From positions 1 to 64,000 of the forward strand of contig URVC01000008.1 in assembly GCA_900551245.1 (NCBI GenBank): DNA of 64,000 nucleotides, written 5' to 3'. This stretch comes from an uncultured bacterium (lineage in GTDB: Bacteria; Verrucomicrobiota; Lentisphaeria; Victivallales; Victivallaceae). Both the position numbers and the translations under genes were made by a program. Under the pieces are notes generated by a model. That model was not told where the DNA came from, made no database searches, and saw only the letters and a list, made by a program, of their open reading frames with translations. Below, piece by piece: positions 60,557-64,000 of the stretch (positions are counted from its first letter, which is position 1; each line of letters opens with the position of its first letter).

Positions 60557-62269
60557 TCATGGAGCGACAAACGCGAACTTCTCCACATCCACAATGCCAC
60601 GGTCGGTGATCCGGAGAGACGGGATCACCGGCAATGGCAGAAAGGCCAGCTGAAGAAACGGCGTCTCCAGCGGGCAGCCGGTCGCCTTCACCGCCGCATG
60701 AATCCGCCGCAGTTCCTCCGCCACGGTTTCGAAATCGTGGCAGGAGAGCAACCCGCCCACCGGCAACGGCAGAAGGTCGAGCACCCGGCCGTTGACGGCG
60801 ACGGAAAATCCGCCCCCCGTCTCCCGCAGAGCATTCACCGCCAGCGCCATATCCTCCTCCGATACGCCGACCGTGCAGAGATTGTGGCTGTCATGTCCGA
60901 CGCTCGAGGCAATCGCGCCGGATTTCATGCCGAACCCCTTGACAAATCCCACTGCGATATTGCCGTTCCGGCCGTGGCGCTCCAGCACGGCGATTTTTGC
61001 GATATCCTCCTGCGGCAGGCACGGTTTGCATCCTTCGACGAGGGGGAGATCCCGCTCCAGAAAATCGGTGAGCAGAGAGAGAGGCCGGATACCGATCACC
61101 GGCGTCCGCGACCGCGTCGAATGCACCCGGAACTGTTCGGCCGAAACCTCGCCGCACCGGATGGTATTCAGAAACTGCGATGGATCCGGCGGCACTCCCC
61201 GCGCGGCGAACCGCTGTTCATCGACCACCACGCCGTCTTTCAGAACCTTCGCCACCTGACAGCGCTCCAGATCGGAGAGCAGAACCAAATCAGCCCGGCG
61301 GCCCGGCACGATCAGCCCCCGGTCGGAGAGTCCGAAATGAACCGCGGGCGACCAGCAGGCCACCCGGTAGACCGCCAGCGGGTCGGCGCCGCCGGAGATC
61401 GCGCGGGCGATGAGGTGGTCCAGATGGCCGGTTTCCGCAATGTCCAGCGGATTGCGGTCGTCGGTGCAGAAGCAGAGGAAGGGGGAGTTGCCCACCGTGA
61501 TCAGCGGCAGAAGCGCATCCAGATTGCGCGCGACCGACCCTTCGCGGATCAGAACCTGCATCCCCCGCGCGAGCTTCTCCTCCGCCTCGGCCAGCGAGTG
61601 GGATTCATGGCAGTTCCGGACGCCGGCGGCGAGGCAGGCGTCGAGCGCCTTTCCGATCAGCTGCGGACAGTGGCCGTCGACCCGGTTGCGGAAGAGCTCC
61701 AGCTTCGCCAGCACCTCCGGATCTTCCGTCAGGATGCCGGGCACATTCATGAATTCGGCAAGTCCGCAGGAGAGCGGCTCGGCGGCATAGCGGCGCAGCT
61801 CCTCCGCGCCGAGCACCGCGCCGGCGGTCTCCAGCGACGTGGAGGGAACGCAGGAACAGATCTGAATGCGAAGATCCATGCACATCCGCCGGGCGCACTC
61901 CAGAAAATAGTCGATCGCCCGGGTTCCCGCGACATTCGCCAATTCGTGCGGGTCGCAGATCGCCGTGGTGACGCCGTGCGGCAGTACGCAGCGTTCGAAT
62001 TCAAACGGCGTGACCATGGAGGACTCCACATGGACATGCGCATCGATGAATCCCGGCACGGCAGTAAGTCCGGTGCCGTCCAGTTCGCGCTCCCCGCGAT
62101 AAGGGCCGCCGACTCCGGCAATGCGGTCGCCGCAGAGGGCGATGTCGCCCCGCTGGATTTTCCCCGTGATCAGATTGAAGATGGAGACGTTCCGGATCAC
62201 CAGCGAAGCGGGCTTCTTCCCCTGCGCCTGTGCGATCATCTCCGCCAGATTGTTCCGCTCTGCTCTCAT
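60557..62269 (-). CDS. ade: Adenine deaminase
   Basis: Converts adenine to hypoxanthine in purine salvage (EC 3.5.4.2), a cytoplasmic amidohydrolase. The 570-aa protein has GFIDAHVHVESSMVTP (metal ligands in HVH), PHGVTTAICDPHELANV, and HCPQLIGKALDACLAAG. It also has FCTDDRNPLD with a metal-binding Asp and RRADLVLLSDL. The C-terminal domain specific to this family (SGAIASSVGHDSHNLCTVG) is present. Length is as usual. Ordinary chromosomal gene with its own terminator. Confidence 0.95.
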   Translation of the reverse strand: MRAERNNLAEMIAQAQGKKPASLVIRNVSIFNLITGKIQRGDIALCGDRIAGVGGPYRGERELDGTGLTAVPGFIDAHVHVESSMVTPFEFERCVLPHGVTTAICDPHELANVAGTRAIDYFLECARRMCMDLRIQICSCVPSTSLETAGAVLGAEELRRYAAEPLSCGLAEFMNVPGILTEDPEVLAKLELFRNRVDGHCPQLIGKALDACLAAGVRNCHESHSLAEAEEKLARGMQVLIREGSVARNLDALLPLITVGNSPFLCFCTDDRNPLDIAETGHLDHLIARAISGGADPLAVYRVACWSPAVHFGLSDRGLIVPGRRADLVLLSDLERCQVAKVLKDGVVVDEQRFAARGVPPDPSQFLNTIRCGEVSAEQFRVHSTRSRTPVIGIRPLSLLTDFLERDLPLVEGCKPCLPQEDIAKIAVLERHGRNGNIAVGFVKGFGMKSGAIASSVGHDSHNLCTVGVSEEDMALAVNALRETGGGFSVAVNGRVLDLLPLPVGGLLSCHDFETVAEELRRIHAAVKATGCPLETPFLQLAFLPLPVIPSLRITDRGIVDVEKFAFVAP

Positions 62270-62341
62270 GACAGCTTCATTCCTCCGGAAAACAGCAAAA
62301 AAAGTTTCACCCGGTTACAATATCACCCGCACGCCTCCAAT

Positions 62342-63469
62342 TCAACTGGCCACCGACTTGCGGAACCGGCGCAGTGCGATGAAGAAATAGACGCCCCCCA
62401 GCAGGAACATCTGCACGAAACTCTTCCAGATCAGACCGAAATCCGCTCCGCGGAAGAGAATCGCCTTGCTGATCTCCACAAAATAGGTGGTCGGCGCAAA
62501 CCGCATGATGAACTGAATGATCTCCGGCATGTTCGCCTGCGAGGTCGTCCCGCCGGAGAGAATCTGCATCGGCATCAGCACCAGAATCATCAGAATCCCC
62601 AGCTGCGGCATGTCGCGCGCGAAACAGGCCAGAAAGATTCCCAGCGAGGTCATCGCGAAGAGGTTGATCAGCACCCCCAGCATGAACAGCCAGAAGGAAC
62701 CCGCAATCGGAATGCTCAGGAACTGGTGAATCACCATGAACAGGGAGAATCCGGTCACCACCAGCACCACCAGCGACATCGACCAGATCTTGGAGATCAT
62801 GATCTCCACCGGTTTGACCGGCGTCACCATCAGGTGCTCCAGCGTCCCCCGTTCCCGTTCGCGAATCAGCGCGGCCCCGGTCAGGATGAGGGCGATCATG
62901 GCGATGTTGTTGACCAGTTCGCTCACCGCCCCCTCCCAGCTCTTCGTCAGATTCGGGTTGAAGCGGTTGCGGATGATGATATCCGCGCTGTAGACGGGTC
63001 CATCGCTCTGCGTTTCCTCGCCGAGGAAGCTGTTCACCTCGCGGTTGATGATCTGCTGAATGTAACCGTTCCCCGTAAAGGCCTGGGACATGCGGGTGGC
63101 GTCCACATTGACCTGCACTTCCGGGTTGTCGCGGGCCAGCACCTTCTCCTGGAACGACGGCGGAAACACCACCACAAAGGTGTATCGCCCCTGATCCATC
63201 ACCTTGTCGATGTCCGCCCGGGAGATCTTCTCCGGCTTGAGAAACAGCGGCGGAATGAAGGCGTCGCCGATCCGTTTGCTCAGGGCCGAGCCGTCCTCGT
63301 CCACGATGGCGATGGCGGCGTTGGAGATGGCGTCCGGCACGGATTTCGCCCCCATGTACACATTGACGCTGAACGCGTAGATGATCAAAACAACCAGCAA
63401 CGGATCCCGGAACAGGCCGACGATCTCCTTGCAGCCGAGACTGAAAATATGTCGAAGCGATTCCTTCAT
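62342..63469 (-). CDS. ABC-2 type transporter permease (YhhJ/YbhR-like)
   Basis: A 375-aa membrane protein. It has one N-terminal segment (LLVVLIIYAFSVNVYMGAKS), a ~150-residue periplasmic domain, then about five segments (IAMIALILTGAALI, VVLVVTGFSLFMVI, FWLFMLGVLINLFAM, GILMILVLMPMQIL). The signature RERERGTLEHLMVTPVKPVE precedes the second. Family members export drugs or other hydrophobic compounds. It follows the upstream permease gene after three bases. Confidence 0.9.
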   Translation of the reverse strand: MKESLRHIFSLGCKEIVGLFRDPLLVVLIIYAFSVNVYMGAKSVPDAISNAAIAIVDEDGSALSKRIGDAFIPPLFLKPEKISRADIDKVMDQGRYTFVVVFPPSFQEKVLARDNPEVQVNVDATRMSQAFTGNGYIQQIINREVNSFLGEETQSDGPVYSADIIIRNRFNPNLTKSWEGAVSELVNNIAMIALILTGAALIRERERGTLEHLMVTPVKPVEIMISKIWSMSLVVLVVTGFSLFMVIHQFLSIPIAGSFWLFMLGVLINLFAMTSLGIFLACFARDMPQLGILMILVLMPMQILSGGTTSQANMPEIIQFIMRFAPTTYFVEISKAILFRGADFGLIWKSFVQMFLLGGVYFFIALRRFRKSVAS

Positions 63470-63472
63470 CGT

Positions 63473-64000
63473 TCAACGCTCCTGTTTTCTTTGCGAAAGG
63501 ATTCCAAGCCCGCAGATGACCGCGATCTCCGCCGTCAGAATCAGAACCGGCACCGCCATGTCGGCGAAATAGAGCCCCTTGTTGAATACGCCGCGGCTGA
63601 TGAGCAGCATGTAGGTCGTCGGATACACGTTGCCCACGATGCTGCTGAGACTGCCGTCGTTCGGCACCGGATTGGTCAATCCGCACAGCTGCGAAGCCGG
63701 CAGCATCGTCGCAATCATGGTCAGAAAGATCACCGCAATCTGGCTCCGGGTCACCGACGAGCAGAGCAGCCCCATGCCGGTCGAGAGAATGCAGTAGATG
63801 AAGAGCGCCCCCAGCAGCAATGGGATGCTTCCCTTGATCGGCACGTCGAACAGAAAGACCGCCATCAGCACCAGCAGCACGGCGCTGGCGAACGAAAACA
63901 GCACGTACGGCAGCTGTTTCCCGAGCAGGAATTCCGAACGCCGCACCGGCGTGACGTACAGGTTGATGATCGATCCGAGCTCCTTCTCGCGCACCACCGA
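63473..64000 (-). CDS. ABC-2 transporter permease, partial (C-terminal end)
   Basis: The 3' part of a permease that runs off the window. The visible 174 residues have VREKELGSIINLYVTPVRRS, five to six membrane segments and a short basic end. Together with the next gene it forms the usual tandem. Whether the missing part is a lone permease (YbhS-like) or an ATPase-permease fusion (RbbA-like) cannot be told from here. Confidence 0.85.
   Translation of the reverse strand, partial: SVVREKELGSIINLYVTPVRRSEFLLGKQLPYVLFSFASAVLLVLMAVFLFDVPIKGSIPLLLGALFIYCILSTGMGLLCSSVTRSQIAVIFLTMIATMLPASQLCGLTNPVPNDGSLSSIVGNVYPTTYMLLISRGVFNKGLYFADMAVPVLILTAEIAVICGLGILSQRKQER

Noticed and set aside
62307..63686. 459-aa open frame overlapping the ABC permease in another frame
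   Set aside because: Low-complexity Gly/Arg/His translation covering two genes; the permease frame has membrane segments and family signature.

Overview
The window looks like a gut Lentisphaerota genome, most likely Victivallis or a close relative. The flanking chromosome carries a pseudopilin-like gene with the H-X9-DG ending that is hugely amplified in that group, a secreted parallel beta-helix protein, adenine deaminase and an ABC-2 exporter. Everything from base 1 to about 56,700 reads as one integrative and conjugative element (ICE). Its left end lies outside the window. Its right end is a large serine recombinase abutting the truncated pseudopilin gene.

Layout. 144-3517: a MobF relaxase-helicase on the plus strand, split by a frameshift in a T8 run, and a small follower gene. 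3524-5248: a complete 1,725-bp IS1595-family unit carrying lnu(C) (lincosamide resistance), with imperfect terminal inverted repeats and a perfect 8-bp target duplication AAAATAAA; it closely resembles MTnSag1 of streptococci. 5.3-30.6 kb: almost wholly minus-strand accessory and maintenance genes. These include a Fic protein, a DUF488-like protein, a ~1,700-aa methylase-helicase, an element-borne DNA polymerase sliding clamp (DnaN), a PRTRC cassette (ThiF, B, F-like, C, E), many small unknown proteins and an HTH regulator. A divergent abortive-infection pair (AbiEi/AbiEii) sits at 14.5-16.1 kb.

31.2-54.9 kb is one long plus-strand conjugation operon. It encodes VirB2-like (weak), VirB3-like, VirB4, a giant secreted coiled-coil protein, a lipoprotein, VirB5/TrbJ-like, VirB6/TrbL-like, two VirB8-like proteins, VirB9-like and VirB10-like proteins, another lipoprotein, a ParA-type ATPase, proteins built from a small repeated helical module, a coupling protein whose membrane segments are C-terminal, and a Clp-like AAA+ ATPase. 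It ends at a strong terminator. No VirB11 was seen.

The most unusual signal is a set of ten intergenic nested hairpins (67-80 nt), all on the minus strand. Each lies just upstream of the first gene of a minus-strand gene block: 5738, 7589, 9188/9025, 14373, 19301, 22599, 24235, 26987, 28074 and 29555. Primary sequence differs between most copies while pairing is kept, and several contain a terminator-like GC hairpin plus U-run inside a longer outer stem. I suggest a family of cis-acting RNA leaders that divides the cargo into similarly controlled blocks. The second unusual signal is a ~45-aa module (T-x2-Q ... W-x2-[LM]-T ... A-x2-[LI]) found in at least seven element proteins, in up to about five or six copies per protein.
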